Assembly: GCF_009547075.1 (NCBI RefSeq)
Contig: NZ_WIPH01000010.1
Span: 21,082 to 85,081 of the forward strand
Length of the DNA: 64,000 bases
Direction: 5' to 3'
From: Gluconobacter aidae
Lineage (GTDB): Bacteria; Pseudomonadota; Alphaproteobacteria; Acetobacterales; Acetobacteraceae
In this document: positions 21,884 through 31,283 of the stretch, one piece after another
Layout: the number at the start of each line of letters is the position of its first letter
How positions within the stretch are numbered: position 1 is the first letter of the stretch
Made by a program: the position numbers and the translations under genes
The notes under the pieces: generated by a model
The model's input: only the letters and a program-made list of their open reading frames with translations
Told to the model about the DNA's origin: nothing
Databases searched by the model: none

Positions 21884-22489
21884 TTATTGCGGTGCCGCCG
21901 GTGTGCCGTGTACGACTTTCACGCTGCCATTGGGAGCAATCAGCGTACTCGTGCCGTCACCATTCGGAATGACGATGGTCTTGCTTGGATTTTTGTTCAG
22001 GAAACGGGTAGCACTATCGGGGACTGAAGATGGCAGTGTCGGAATGATATGACTGCGGTCTCGACTCACACCCTGATGGGTATCGGCGCTTTCGCCGACC
22101 GACATGCTCTGTCCCCGCATGAGCTGCTGGCCGGAAGCGCCCAGAGCGCCCTTGCTGCCAATGCCGCCCATGAAACTCTCGTCGAGTGCTGCGCCGCCGA
22201 AATAGGTTGCCGGGTCCCCAAGGGCATGACTGAACGTGCTGTCGGGGTTTTCGACGTCCTTTAGGGTCGGAAGAGGCTGTGGGGCACCAGGCCAGATATT
22301 GCCGCTTTCAGGAAGAATCGGAGTTTCAGCATATTTCTCACCACGGGCGCGATGAATATTTTCACTGTCGCCGTGTGGACCATTGGGATTATCGAGCGCC
22401 GTCCACACCATGGTGTCACGGATATACTTGCCCATGCCTGAACAGCCGCTCAGAGCGAGAGGTAGTGCCAGCAGAGCGGCCTTCCGCAT
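21884..22489 (-). CDS. Putative lipoprotein, function unknown
   Basis: 201 residues. Signal peptide MRKAALLALPLALSGC with a lipobox (LSGC) placing the lipid-modified Cys at residue 16. The mature part is rich in Gly, Ser, Pro and Asn, with no recognised domain; a segment around GDPATYFGGAALDESFMGG is hydrophobic-poor and probably disordered. The C terminus (IVIPNGDGTSTLIAPNGSV) is a short repeat-like beta segment. Likely anchored in the outer membrane. Convergent with lexA; followed upstream by an independent pgsA. Confidence 0.75.
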   Translation of the reverse strand: MRKAALLALPLALSGCSGMGKYIRDTMVWTALDNPNGPHGDSENIHRARGEKYAETPILPESGNIWPGAPQPLPTLKDVENPDSTFSHALGDPATYFGGAALDESFMGGIGSKGALGASGQQLMRGQSMSVGESADTHQGVSRDRSHIIPTLPSSVPDSATRFLNKNPSKTIVIPNGDGTSTLIAPNGSVKVVHGTPAAPQ

Positions 22490-22591
22490 TTCTTACTCCC
22501 ACAAGGTCAATAAATGACCTTTAGCGGTCCTTGTAACGGAACGCCAGATGAAGACAGTCAAAGACATCCATAATTCTATCAGAGACTGATA

Positions 22592-23194
22592 TCAGAAGCT
22601 GATCTTGGATGACTTGCGGGATTGTCCCGCCATGATGCGGGCGAGGCCGGCAGTCAGATAGCCCCAGCCGCTGATGACGGTCGGAATGACCGAGAACCAG
22701 AGAAGAATTCCGCCGATCAGGGTGGCGGGAAGGAAGGAGAGACCCAGCATCTCTGCCGCCCCGTCCCCACCGATCAGAAACCCGATCGCCACCATCTGGA
22801 TTCCGGTTTTCCATTTCGCCAGCCGGGTGGAGGGCAGCGTCTCCCGCTGCGACGCCATATATTCCCGAAGGCCGCTGACCAGGATTTCTCGGATCATGAT
22901 GATGATCCCGGCATAAAGCGAGAAAACCGGGAGGTGCGTCAGCCCCGCCAGAGCCAGCAGAAGCGATCCTACCAGCAGCTTGTCCGCAATCGGATCCATC
23001 ATCCGGCCCAGCTCCGAAAGCTGTTGCCAGCGGCGTGCGAGCGCCCCGTCCAGATAGTCCGTGATGCACGCGGCAGTGTAAACCGCGCACGCAACCACGT
23101 TTGCAGTCGGCGAATGCACGGAGAGCAGCACGACCAGTACAGGAATGGACGCGATACGCAGCAGTGTCAGGATGTTTGGCAGATCTGTCAGCAT
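22592..23194 (-). CDS. pgsA: CDP-diacylglycerol-glycerol-3-phosphate 3-phosphatidyltransferase
   Basis: 200 residues, hydrophobic with several membrane segments. The CDP-alcohol phosphotransferase signature D-X2-DG-X2-AR-X8-G-X3-D-X3-D is complete: DYLDGALARR followed by ELGRMMDPIADKLL. It makes phosphatidylglycerol phosphate at the inner membrane. The N-terminal LTDLPNILTLLRIASIPVL is typical of PgsA. It lies 90 bases downstream of uvrC on the same strand, a neighbour pair seen in many proteobacteria. Confidence 0.94.
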   Translation of the reverse strand: MLTDLPNILTLLRIASIPVLVVLLSVHSPTANVVACAVYTAACITDYLDGALARRWQQLSELGRMMDPIADKLLVGSLLLALAGLTHLPVFSLYAGIIIMIREILVSGLREYMASQRETLPSTRLAKWKTGIQMVAIGFLIGGDGAAEMLGLSFLPATLIGGILLWFSVIPTVISGWGYLTAGLARIMAGQSRKSSKISF

Positions 23195-23284
23195 CGCAGT
23201 CAGTCTAGAACAGTTTCCGTCTCTCCGGTATGCGTCAATATGTCCGTAAAAGATGTATTTTTCGTGTAAATCCCGACGTGTGGC

Positions 23285-25222
23285 TTAATGGCTGCGATTA
23301 TCGGCCGATGTCTTCTGGACCCATTCCGGATGAAAATGCCCGTAGATGGCGGTTGCCGTACCCGAGCTGATCCCCGGCGCGTTCTCAAGTTCTTCAAGGC
23401 TCGCCTGCCTGACGGATTTTGCCGAGCCGAAATGGTTGAGCAGGGCTTTTTTGCGTGCCGCCCCGATTCCCGGGACATGATCCAGCTCAGAACTGCGCAG
23501 CCCCTTGGAGCGCCCTGCCCGATGGGTCGTGATGGCGAATCTGTGCGCTTCGTCCCGCAGCCGCTGTAGATAATACAGAACCGGATCCCGCGGCGGGAGC
23601 TGGAATGGAGGCTTCGTTTCCGTGAAGAACCACTCCCGCCCTGCGTCACGATCCGGCCCCTTGGCGATGGCGACGATCGGGATTCCTGTCACGCCCAGAT
23701 CAGCCAGAACGGTCCGTACCGCGTTGAACTGCCCGAGCCCGCCATCGATCAGCAGCAGATCCGGCCAGTCTTCCGGTCGCTCTCCGTTTTCAGGTCGATG
23801 TCCGAACCGTCGTTCCATGACTTCCCGCATCATGCCAAAATCATCGCCGGGCGTGACAGGCCCCTTGATGGCGTATTTGCGATAGGCGCGCTTGTTGAAC
23901 CCTTCCGAGCCGCCCACGACCATCACGCCATAAGGCGCCTGCCCCATGATGTGAGAGTTGTCATAGGTTTCGATCCGCTGGGGGATTTCCGGCAGACCGA
24001 ACACTTCCGCTACACCCTCAAGCAGTTTGCGCTGCCCGGTATTCTCCGCCAGCTTCCGCTCCAGCGCCTCGCGCGCATTCAGCGCGGCATGCTCGACAAC
24101 CTCTTTCTTCTCGCCCCGCTGGGGCCGCAGGATCTCGACCTTCTGTCCACGGCGGATGCTGAGCGCTTCCTCGACGAGCTTCAGTTCCGGCAGTTCGCAG
24201 TTCACGAGAATGGAAGGCGGCGGCGGCTTGTTGTCATAGAACTGGATCATGAACGCCGACAGCACGTCTGTCGCGGTCTCTTCCTCCGCGTGGGCCGGGT
24301 AGAATGCCCGGTTACCGTTATTGCGGCTGCCACGGATGAAGAAGACCTGGATGCAACTCTGACCGGCTTCCTGCCAGATGGTCATGATATCCGCATCGTT
24401 GATCGACGTCGGATTGATCGTGCTCGAGCCCTGAATGCTGGCAAAACCCCGGATCCTGTCCCGGATCGACGCGGCCCGCTCGTAGTTCATGTCCTGCGAG
24501 GCCTGTTCCATCTCGGCCACCAGACGCTGCTGCAATTCCGTGCTGTGTCCGGAAAGGAACTGCCGCGCCTCGCTGACCAGTTCGGCATAATCCTCTTTGG
24601 AAATCCGGTCCACACAGGGCGCCGAGCAGCGCTTGATCTGGTACAGCAGGCAGGGGCGCGTCCTGCTGTTCAGGACCGCATCCGAGCAGGAGCGAAGCAG
24701 AAAGCTGCGCTGCACCAGATTCAGCGTCTGATTGACCGCCCAGGCATTCGCGAACGGTCCCCAGTAGGTCGCGCCCTTGACCGGCTTGCCACGCTGCTTG
24801 GTGATCTGAGGAAATTCATGGCTCTCGGTCAGCATCAGCCACGGATAGCTCTTGTCGTCGCGCAGCAGGATGTTGAAGCGCGGCTTCATTCGCTTGATGT
24901 AGTTGGCTTCCAGAAGCAGGGCGTCCGCTTCCGTCCGTGTGATGACGATTTCCATCGACATCGTCATCGACACCATGCGGCGCAGTCGCTCCGGCAACTG
25001 GTTGATGCGGGTATAGGATGACACGCGCTTCTTCAGGCTCAGCGCCTTGCCAACATACAGAACCTCTCCCTTCTCGCTCAGCATGCGATACACGCCAGGG
25101 CTGTAGGGAATGGTCTTCAGGGCCTCACGGATGGCCTCCACGCCCTGCTTTTTTCCCGCAGGAACAAGGGGTTCACCCTGATCGGCAGGATGGTTGGAAC
25201 TGTGCGGAGGGAGATCGGTCAT
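23285..25222 (-). CDS. uvrC: Excinuclease ABC subunit C
   Basis: 645 residues. GIY-YIG nuclease domain at the N terminus ([20 protein letters not shown]), a UVR motif that contacts UvrB ([20 protein letters not shown]), the RNase H-like C-terminal nuclease ([19 protein letters not shown] and [13 protein letters not shown]), and a terminal helix-hairpin-helix pair ([19 protein letters not shown]). It makes both incisions in nucleotide excision repair. No LexA box of the type at 21035 was found in the upstream region. Confidence 0.96.
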   Translation of the reverse strand: MTDLPPHSSNHPADQGEPLVPAGKKQGVEAIREALKTIPYSPGVYRMLSEKGEVLYVGKALSLKKRVSSYTRINQLPERLRRMVSMTMSMEIVITRTEADALLLEANYIKRMKPRFNILLRDDKSYPWLMLTESHEFPQITKQRGKPVKGATYWGPFANAWAVNQTLNLVQRSFLLRSCSDAVLNSRTRPCLLYQIKRCSAPCVDRISKEDYAELVSEARQFLSGHSTELQQRLVAEMEQASQDMNYERAASIRDRIRGFASIQGSSTINPTSINDADIMTIWQEAGQSCIQVFFIRGSRNNGNRAFYPAHAEEETATDVLSAFMIQFYDNKPPPPSILVNCELPELKLVEEALSIRRGQKVEILRPQRGEKKEVVEHAALNAREALERKLAENTGQRKLLEGVAEVFGLPEIPQRIETYDNSHIMGQAPYGVMVVGGSEGFNKRAYRKYAIKGPVTPGDDFGMMREVMERRFGHRPENGERPEDWPDLLLIDGGLGQFNAVRTVLADLGVTGIPIVAIAKGPDRDAGREWFFTETKPPFQLPPRDPVLYYLQRLRDEAHRFAITTHRAGRSKGLRSSELDHVPGIGAARKKALLNHFGSAKSVRQASLEELENAPGISSGTATAIYGHFHPEWVQKTSADNRSH

Positions 25223-25536
25223 TCAGCTTCTTCAGTCATCCACTGAACCTGTGGAAAAGTCTGTGGGCTGCTCCGTGACAGAATCATGAAAGCCCCGGTT
25301 TGCCGGACCTGCCATCAGATTGCCCAATTTTTAATCATGTTTTACAAGTCATTGAAAATACTTGCATCTTTCTTTCCGGTCTTTCTCTTCAGCTTCAATC
25401 TGCGGGACAGAAAAGACCGGGAAGCTCCCGAAGAACATCACTCCGAATCATGGTGGACGAACTGGCTCCCTTTTCGTCGCCCATGATCATGTTCTGTTCT
25501 ATCGGACAGGTCTGAAAACGTGTGAAGACCCCGCTC
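25223..25536. other. Intergenic region upstream of uvrC
   Basis: 314 bases, noticeably more AT-rich than the neighbours, especially 25315-25400. Probably contains the uvrC promoter on the minus strand (a TTGTAA and an AT-rich stretch are seen near 25320-25350), but no box pair is convincing. A plus-strand frame from ATG 25337 to 25486 would encode a 49-residue peptide with one hydrophobic segment; it lacks a ribosome binding site and is not called. Confidence 0.4.
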
Positions 25537-26544
25537 TCAGACCCTCTCTGCAGCTCTTTCGGCCGTCTCCAGAAGACGCAGCATGTTACCACCCCAGATG
25601 GCCGAAATATCCGTGTCGCTGAATCCCGCCGCCTGAAGGGCCCGGGTTACGTTCGCGGTCTCGGTTGCGTCCTTCCAGCCAGGGATACCACCCCCGCCAT
25701 CGAAATCGGACGAGATGCCCACGTGCTCCACTCCTATCCGCTCCGCGATATAGGAGACATGCCGCACCAGATCCTCGACCGTACCGCCTCCACCTTTTTT
25801 CAGAAACGATCCCATGGCCGTCACCTGGATCAGCCCGCCCGTCTCTTTCAGGCGGTCAAGCTGCTCGTCATCCAGATTGCGCGGATGATCGCACAGGGCG
25901 CGGGCACAGGAATGGCTGGCGAAAACCGGCGTGCTCGAGATTTCGGTGGCCTGCATCATGGTTGACTTCGCCGCATGCGACACATCGACCAGAACACCCG
26001 AGCGGTTCATGTGCGCGATCGTCTCACGTCCCAGATCCGACAATCCGCCATGAAGTGTCTCGTTATCGGCAAGATCCTTGCGCGGAATGGCCGCATCCGC
26101 GAGCGCATTGTGACCGTTATGGGTCAGTGTCATATAACGCACGCCATACCGGCGGGCGAGTTCCGCAATACGCTCCGGACGGCCTCCCAGACCATGCCCG
26201 TTCTCGATCGCCGGAATAATGGCGAGGTCGCCTGCCTTGTAGGCGGCCCGCACATCCGCGGCTGTGCGGCACACACGTGCGCCCTGATCGCCCTGCCGTC
26301 CTTCAAGTCCGGCAACCACGTCCAGCATGCCCTGAACCCGCTCCCAGCCTTCAGCATGTCCTGCTTCGTCACGGGTGCCCTGCGGAATATACGCGGCCAG
26401 GCACACGGCCCGCAGACCGCCCTTGCGAGTCTTGGGGACATTCACCTGCCTGGGCGTTTCTTCCGCCCAGGCATCCTGCCGGTCCGGCCAGGGAATATCG
26501 ATATGGGAATCAAGCGTCAGGAGCGTGTCGTGCAGATCAGTCAT
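25537..26544 (-). CDS. Membrane dipeptidase, peptidase family M19
   Basis: 335 residues, family length. Zinc ligands in TLDSHIDIPWPD (His and Asp), IPAIENGHGLGG (bridging Glu), FASHSCARALCDHPRN (His) and GISSDFDGGG (Asp-containing active-site region). These renal-dipeptidase homologues hydrolyse dipeptides, including D-residue peptides. No signal peptide is visible, so it is probably cytoplasmic despite the family name. Divergent from xth with about 80 bases between. Confidence 0.92.
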   Translation of the reverse strand: MTDLHDTLLTLDSHIDIPWPDRQDAWAEETPRQVNVPKTRKGGLRAVCLAAYIPQGTRDEAGHAEGWERVQGMLDVVAGLEGRQGDQGARVCRTAADVRAAYKAGDLAIIPAIENGHGLGGRPERIAELARRYGVRYMTLTHNGHNALADAAIPRKDLADNETLHGGLSDLGRETIAHMNRSGVLVDVSHAAKSTMMQATEISSTPVFASHSCARALCDHPRNLDDEQLDRLKETGGLIQVTAMGSFLKKGGGGTVEDLVRHVSYIAERIGVEHVGISSDFDGGGGIPGWKDATETANVTRALQAAGFSDTDISAIWGGNMLRLLETAERAAERV

Positions 26545-26625
26545 GGTCCGTTCTAGATCGGACGGGAACGTCTTGTGTGCAAGAGGGCGCTTGTCAAAAC
26601 GACCGATCCGGTTGATCCAGTTCGC

Positions 26626-27423
26626 ATGCGTCTCATCACCTGGAACATCAATTCCCTTCGACTCAGACTGCCTCTGCTGAAGCAGATCGTCGAACAGGAA
26701 AGCCCGGACATCGTCTGTCTACAGGAAACGAAAGTCCCGGATCCCCTCTTCCCTGCTCAGGCCCTGGCTGAAATGGGACTGCCCCATCAGATCTATAAAG
26801 GCATGAAGGGCTATAACGGTGTGGCGATCCTGTCGCGACACGAACTGCACAGCGTAGACGGCACACCGGACTGGTGCACCCGCTCCGACTGCCGGCATGT
26901 CGCTGCCAGCATTGCGACGCCGGCCGGCCCGATCCTGCTGCACGATTTCTACGTGCCAGCCGGCGGGGACATCCCCGATCCCGAAGAAAATGAGAAATTC
27001 GCCCACAAGCTGGCCTTTGTGGACGAGGCAACCAACTGGTTCACCAGCACACCGCCAGCCCGTAGCATTCTGGTTGGCGATCTCAACATTGCACCGTTGG
27101 AACACGATGTCTGGAGCCATAAACAGCTCCTGAAGATTGTTAGCCATACGCCCCCCGAGATCGAACGTCTCAAGGCGTGGATGGCAACGGGATTTCAGGA
27201 TGCTATGCGGACGATCACGCCGGAGCCCGAAAAGCTCTATACGTGGTGGTCATACCGCAACAGGGACTGGAAGAAGTCCAACCGTGGACGGCGGCTGGAT
27301 CATGTCTGGATGACGCCAGATCTGATGCCGGGCCTGCGTAATGTCCGTGTTCTGCAGGACGTGCGGGATTGGGCCAGTCCCTCCGATCACGTTCCGGTCG
27401 TACTGGATTTCGATCCGGCCTGA
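26626..27423 (+). CDS. xth: Exodeoxyribonuclease III (AP endonuclease)
   Basis: 265 residues from ATG at 26626 (MRLITWNINSLRLRL). Metal and catalytic motifs: WNINS, VCLQETKVPD, LVGDLNIAPLEHDVW, RGRRLDHVWMT and the closing SDHVPVVLDF. It removes abasic sites and 3' blocks in base excision repair. The frame is open back to 26575 but only the inner start fits the family. Its 3' end converges on the response regulator gene, separated by a hairpin. Confidence 0.95.
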   Translation: MRLITWNINSLRLRLPLLKQIVEQESPDIVCLQETKVPDPLFPAQALAEMGLPHQIYKGMKGYNGVAILSRHELHSVDGTPDWCTRSDCRHVAASIATPAGPILLHDFYVPAGGDIPDPEENEKFAHKLAFVDEATNWFTSTPPARSILVGDLNIAPLEHDVWSHKQLLKIVSHTPPEIERLKAWMATGFQDAMRTITPEPEKLYTWWSYRNRDWKKSNRGRRLDHVWMTPDLMPGLRNVRVLQDVRDWASPSDHVPVVLDFDPA

Positions 27424-27435
27424 CCCGCTACCCGC

Positions 27436-27459
27436 CCTGTCAGCCTTCAGGCTGACAGG
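27436..27459. terminator. Perfect hairpin between xth and response regulator
   Basis: Ten-base perfect stem CCTGTCAGCC (27436-27445) with GGCTGACAGG (27450-27459), loop TTCA. It spans the stop of the minus-strand gene (27447). No U-run follows on either side. Confidence 0.6.
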
Positions 27460-28181
27460 CTGTCGGAGCCGATGACGCCACGGCCTTCCGGATCGAGGCG
27501 ATACCCGCCTCCTTCCGTAATCAGCAGCGAGGTACGAGCCGGATCGGGTTCGATCTTCTGGCGCAGACGGTAGATATGCGTCTCAAGCGTGTGGGTGGTG
27601 ACGGCGGCGTTGTAGCCCCACACCTCGTTCAGGAGAACCTGACGGGCCACCGGGCGCTGACCTGCACGGTAAAGATATTTCAGGATCGCCGCTTCCTTCT
27701 CCGTCAGACGTATCCGGCGGTTGCGGGCGGTTTCGACCAGCAGCTTGGCGGACGGACGGAAGGCATACGGACCGATCTCGAAAACGGCGTCCTCGCTGTT
27801 CTCGAAAATCCGCAGCTGGGCGCGCAGGCGGGCGAGAAGCTCACCGATCCGGAAAGGCTTGGCAACGTAATCGTTGGCGCCCGCATCCAGACCGCGCACA
27901 ACGTCGTGCTCGTCATCGGAGCCGGTCAGGATGATGATCGGCATGCGGACGCCTTCGCGTCGCAGTTCGGCGCAGAAATCGCGCCCGTCACCATCAGGGA
28001 GAGTGATATCCAGCAACATGGCGTCATAACGGGCGCCAGGCTTGGCGAGAAGTTCGCGCGCCGCGGCAACGGATGTCGCCTCAACGGCTTCCAGTTCGCC
28101 ATCGTGCTGAAGCTGTTCCGCCAGAAGACGACGCAGCGTATCATCATCGTCAACAACCAGAATGGGGCGTGGACCTGCCAT
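27447..28181 (-). CDS. OmpR/PhoB-family response regulator
   Basis: 244 residues. Receiver domain (about 6-120) with acidic pocket VVDDDDT, phosphoacceptor Asp in MLLDITLPDGDG, and the conserved Lys in DYVAKPFRIGEL; C-terminal winged helix (about 140-235) with RLTEKEAAILKYLYRAGQ, LLNEVWGYNAAVTTHTLETH and RLRQKIEPDP. AGGT lies six bases before the ATG. No sensor kinase is next to it, so its partner is unknown. Expected to be a transcription factor acting on as yet unidentified promoters. Confidence 0.92.
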   Translation of the reverse strand: MAGPRPILVVDDDDTLRRLLAEQLQHDGELEAVEATSVAAARELLAKPGARYDAMLLDITLPDGDGRDFCAELRREGVRMPIIILTGSDDEHDVVRGLDAGANDYVAKPFRIGELLARLRAQLRIFENSEDAVFEIGPYAFRPSAKLLVETARNRRIRLTEKEAAILKYLYRAGQRPVARQVLLNEVWGYNAAVTTHTLETHIYRLRQKIEPDPARTSLLITEGGGYRLDPEGRGVIGSDSLSA

Positions 28182-28344
28182 AATAACCTGTCTCGTTCTA
28201 TCGCGACGGAAGAAAAGTCACATCCGCAGAGATCGGCGTTCGTAACTCGCGCATCCGGACTTGCCATTCCCGCTACCGGGGAAGAAAGCAGCATGCTCTC
28301 GGGGGCAGACTATGGCAAGTACAGCCGAAAAAGGAAACAGCATT

Positions 28345-28857
28345 ATGGCTAAAGCTATTTTGAAAACCGCTGGAGACCGCGCTTTTCTTCACTTCCAGGG
28401 CAAAATCGTTCCGGCTTTGACCGGGCGGCGCGGTCTGTCTCTTGACAAGGTTGAAGGCGATCTGTGCACTCCCGTGGGGGAACTGCCGATCCGACGTGTC
28501 CTCTATCGCGCAGACCGGACATCGCGCCCGGTCTGCGGTGCGGAACTGGCTGTTGAACCGATCGCTCCCAGTGACGGCTGGTGCGATGATCCGGCCCATT
28601 CCGACTACAATCGCGCCGTCTCCCTGCCCCACCCCGCTTCCTGCGAGACACTCTGGCGCGAGGACCATGTTTACGATCTCTGTATTGTGATGGGCTGGAA
28701 CGACGCGCCAGCCGAGTCGGGATGCGGCTCGGCCATTTTCCTGCACCTTCCGCCCGTCAGCGGTTATACGGAAGGCTGCATCGCCGTAGAGGAAAAGGAA
28801 CTCCGCGAACTCCTGCGCGCCGGCCTGTCCCATATCACCGTGGAAAAGCCGTCCTGA
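28345..28857 (+). CDS. L,D-transpeptidase (YkuD-type) family protein
   Basis: 170 residues from ATG at 28345 with AAGGAA ten bases upstream; an in-frame ATG at 28312 is the alternative. The catalytic motif is recognisable near the C terminus: GCGSAIFLHLPPVSGYTEGC, with the His before and the Cys in TEGC, the HXn(S/T)XGC pattern of YkuD domains. The family crosslinks peptidoglycan or anchors lipoproteins, but this copy has no signal peptide or membrane anchor, which is odd; export or a different substrate is unresolved. Close to the family of short proteobacterial LdtA-like proteins annotated from the YkuD fold. Confidence 0.75.
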   Translation: MAKAILKTAGDRAFLHFQGKIVPALTGRRGLSLDKVEGDLCTPVGELPIRRVLYRADRTSRPVCGAELAVEPIAPSDGWCDDPAHSDYNRAVSLPHPASCETLWREDHVYDLCIVMGWNDAPAESGCGSAIFLHLPPVSGYTEGCIAVEEKELRELLRAGLSHITVEKPS

Positions 28858-28864
28858 CGCCCTT

Positions 28865-30667
28865 CTAATCCGCTGAAGGCGGGAGCATGGAAACCATGGA
28901 ATCCCCCGGCTGGGGCACGGCCTTGTCATTATCCTCGGCCGAGCGGATCAGGATGGCGCCGTCACGCCGCACCACAAGGATGTCGAGCCTGTTCTCGTCC
29001 GTCCCGAAAGACGGCGCGCTTTCTTCGGTGGCTTCTATGGCCATGAACCGCCATCCCTGCTCGTACAGCGTCTCGAACAGCGTGTAATTCCAGGCAGGCT
29101 CGCCGAGCACCTTGCCCCGCGCATCGCGTGACAGGCCGTGATAGAAATCCAGCCGGGCCACGCCGGGGCTGATCTGATAGACGCGCTGCCGCCCCATGGT
29201 CGGCGCCAGATGCCCGCACACCATCCCATTATAGATGCCATCACCCGTGGTGGCGATCAGATAGTCCGCGGGCCGTTCCTCAAGGGATTCCTGCCCGTGC
29301 TGGGACAGAAGTTCGGCCCGCAGGACGGGAATGTCCTGTCGCGTCGCCGGCATGAGTGCGCTGGAACGGTTGTCCACCAGCAGCACCGGCACCCCGGCCC
29401 TGCTCAGGCAGGATGCAAAATTGATGGACCACGGGCTCGCTCCCAGAATTGCGATCGCCGGATCGTTGGACAATGTAAGTTTCAGGAGGCGCGCGATCGG
29501 CCCCAGTGAAAATCCATGCAGGATCATCGTCACCGCAATCACGGAGAACACGGCGGGCATAATCAGGTCGGCGGATTGATACCCTGCTTCCTTGAGACTG
29601 ATTCCCGCCTCACCGGCCACGGCTGCCGCCACGATACCGCGCGGCGCGATCCAGCCGACGAACAGCTTCTCCTTCCAGGGCATGCTCGTTCCCAGCGTGG
29701 AGAGGAAAATACCCAGAGGTCGCACGACAAACAGGACCACCACCGTCAGCGCAAAGATCGGAATGGAAAGCCGTGCGAGAATATCGCGTTGCAGATCGGC
29801 CGTCAGCATGATGAACAGTACAGAGACGACCAGAACCACGAGCGACTCCTTCATGCGTCGCAGTTCCGCCACGCCGGGGATCTGGAGGTTCGCCAGAGCC
29901 ATGCCGAAGATCGTGACCGCCATCAGCCCCGCGCCCCCCATTTCCAGGCTGCACAGTGAGAAGATCACCAGCGCCATCGAGATCAGCATCGGCGTCTTGA
30001 GAATTTCCGGCATCAGATCGCGCGTGAAAAGATAGCGGACCAGATAGGCCGGCAGGATTCCCGCGGACAGCGAAACCGCAATCGCCCCCAGAAGATCCGG
30101 AAGAGTATGCGTGAAGAACACATCCGCATGAACGTCCACGTGCAACATCATGAGCTGAAGGACGACAGCCGCCAGAATCGCGCCCAGAGGATCGTTGACG
30201 ATGGCTTCCCAGCGCAGGAACGCCGCCACGCGCGGCTGAAGCTTGGCGCTGCGCAGCAGCGGCAGAACGACCGTCGGACCTGTCACGACAACGATCGCCC
30301 CGAACAGCATGGACGTGCCCCATTCCAGATGGGCAACATAACGCGCCGCCAGAGAGCCAAGAACCCAGTTGATTGGCAGCGCGAGCATCGTCAGGCGCGC
30401 GACGCCTTCCCCCGCCTCGCGTAACTGGCGGAAATCCAGCGCCATACCGCCTTCAAAGACAACGAGCGCCACAAGCAGCGACACTAGCGGCCGGAACATC
30501 CACCCCATCGTCTCCGATGGATGAAGAATACCCAGTCCGGGCCCGAAAATCAGACCAAGCGAAAACAGAAGGACAATAGCCGGAAGCCGGAATCGCCAGG
30601 CGACCCACTGAGCCAGCATTCCCGCTCCGAAAGTCGAGGCAATGCCGATAAGGATGTCATATTGCAT
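28865..30667 (-). CDS. Na+/H+ antiporter (CPA family) with C-terminal nucleotide-binding-like domain
   Basis: 600 residues. About 12 membrane segments fill the first 400 residues, with the ion-binding motif FLRWEAIVNDPLGAILAAV (Asn-Asp) and VTGPTVVLPLLRSAKLQP. The remaining 200 residues are soluble: a Rossmann-like segment beginning AIAILGASPWSINFASCLSR and VLLVDNRSSALMP resembles TrkA-N regulatory domains, though its glycine motif is degenerate. It probably expels Na+ or K+ in exchange for protons, a useful function in an acid-producing organism. The stop is seven bases from the convergent transpeptidase stop. Confidence 0.88.
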   Translation of the reverse strand: MQYDILIGIASTFGAGMLAQWVAWRFRLPAIVLLFSLGLIFGPGLGILHPSETMGWMFRPLVSLLVALVVFEGGMALDFRQLREAGEGVARLTMLALPINWVLGSLAARYVAHLEWGTSMLFGAIVVVTGPTVVLPLLRSAKLQPRVAAFLRWEAIVNDPLGAILAAVVLQLMMLHVDVHADVFFTHTLPDLLGAIAVSLSAGILPAYLVRYLFTRDLMPEILKTPMLISMALVIFSLCSLEMGGAGLMAVTIFGMALANLQIPGVAELRRMKESLVVLVVSVLFIMLTADLQRDILARLSIPIFALTVVVLFVVRPLGIFLSTLGTSMPWKEKLFVGWIAPRGIVAAAVAGEAGISLKEAGYQSADLIMPAVFSVIAVTMILHGFSLGPIARLLKLTLSNDPAIAILGASPWSINFASCLSRAGVPVLLVDNRSSALMPATRQDIPVLRAELLSQHGQESLEERPADYLIATTGDGIYNGMVCGHLAPTMGRQRVYQISPGVARLDFYHGLSRDARGKVLGEPAWNYTLFETLYEQGWRFMAIEATEESAPSFGTDENRLDILVVRRDGAILIRSAEDNDKAVPQPGDSMVSMLPPSAD

Positions 30668-30758
30668 GGATGTTCGGCACGGGCTCCGCGTTATGGATAC
30701 GAAGCGGTATCATATCCCGGATCAGCCGAAGCACCTAAATATGGAATAATGTTCCGTT

Positions 30759-31283
30759 ATGACGCTCCCGCCGCCCCGTTCCGATACGGACATCCGGATC
30801 CGTCCCGCCCAGTCACTGGACCGCGAGGGAATCTGGCGCCTCCTGTCTCCCGTCCTGCGCAAGGGCGAAACCTACGCGCTGCCCCGTCACTGGGGACGAC
30901 GGCAGGCGCTGGCCTACTGGATGGATGTGGAGCATCGCGTTTATGTCGCGCAGACCCAGGACCACGAGATCGTCGGGACATTCTATCTTCAGGCCAACCA
31001 GAAAGGTGGTGGCGCGCATATCGCCAATGCTGGCTTCGTCGCCCGGTCGGGCTTTGGCGCAGGCCGCCTCATGGCTGAACATGCTCTGGCGGAAGCCACG
31101 AAACTCGCCTTCCGCGCCATGCAGTTCAATTTCGTCGTCAGCACCAACCTGCGGGCCATAGCCCTGTGGAAATCATTGGGCTTTAGGGTGATCGGCACGC
31201 TCCCCGGAGCATTCGACCACCCGTCCCAAGGCTATGTGGACGCGCTGGTTATGTGGAAGGACCTTATGCCTCTGGCGTCGTAA
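30759..31283 (+). CDS. GNAT-family N-acetyltransferase
   Basis: 174 residues. Acetyl-CoA-binding core around GTFYLQANQKGGGAHIANAG and RSGFGAGRLMAEHALAEA, and the C-terminal LRAIALWKSLGFRVIGTLPG with the usual N-LRAIxLWKSLGF pattern. The substrate cannot be named from sequence. The 91-base region shared with the divergent antiporter gene contains an AT-rich stretch (TAAATATGGAATAATG). Its stop overlaps the end of the rsmB-like gene on the other strand by 20 bases. Confidence 0.88.
   Translation: MTLPPPRSDTDIRIRPAQSLDREGIWRLLSPVLRKGETYALPRHWGRRQALAYWMDVEHRVYVAQTQDHEIVGTFYLQANQKGGGAHIANAGFVARSGFGAGRLMAEHALAEATKLAFRAMQFNFVVSTNLRAIALWKSLGFRVIGTLPGAFDHPSQGYVDALVMWKDLMPLAS

Noticed and set aside
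23798..25021. 407-codon plus-strand open frame opposite uvrC
   Set aside because: No recognised motifs; uvrC on the other strand has all its domains.
25286..25486. Small plus-strand membrane peptide upstream of uvrC
   Set aside because: No Shine-Dalgarno for either ATG, and no similarity recognised; more likely promoter DNA.
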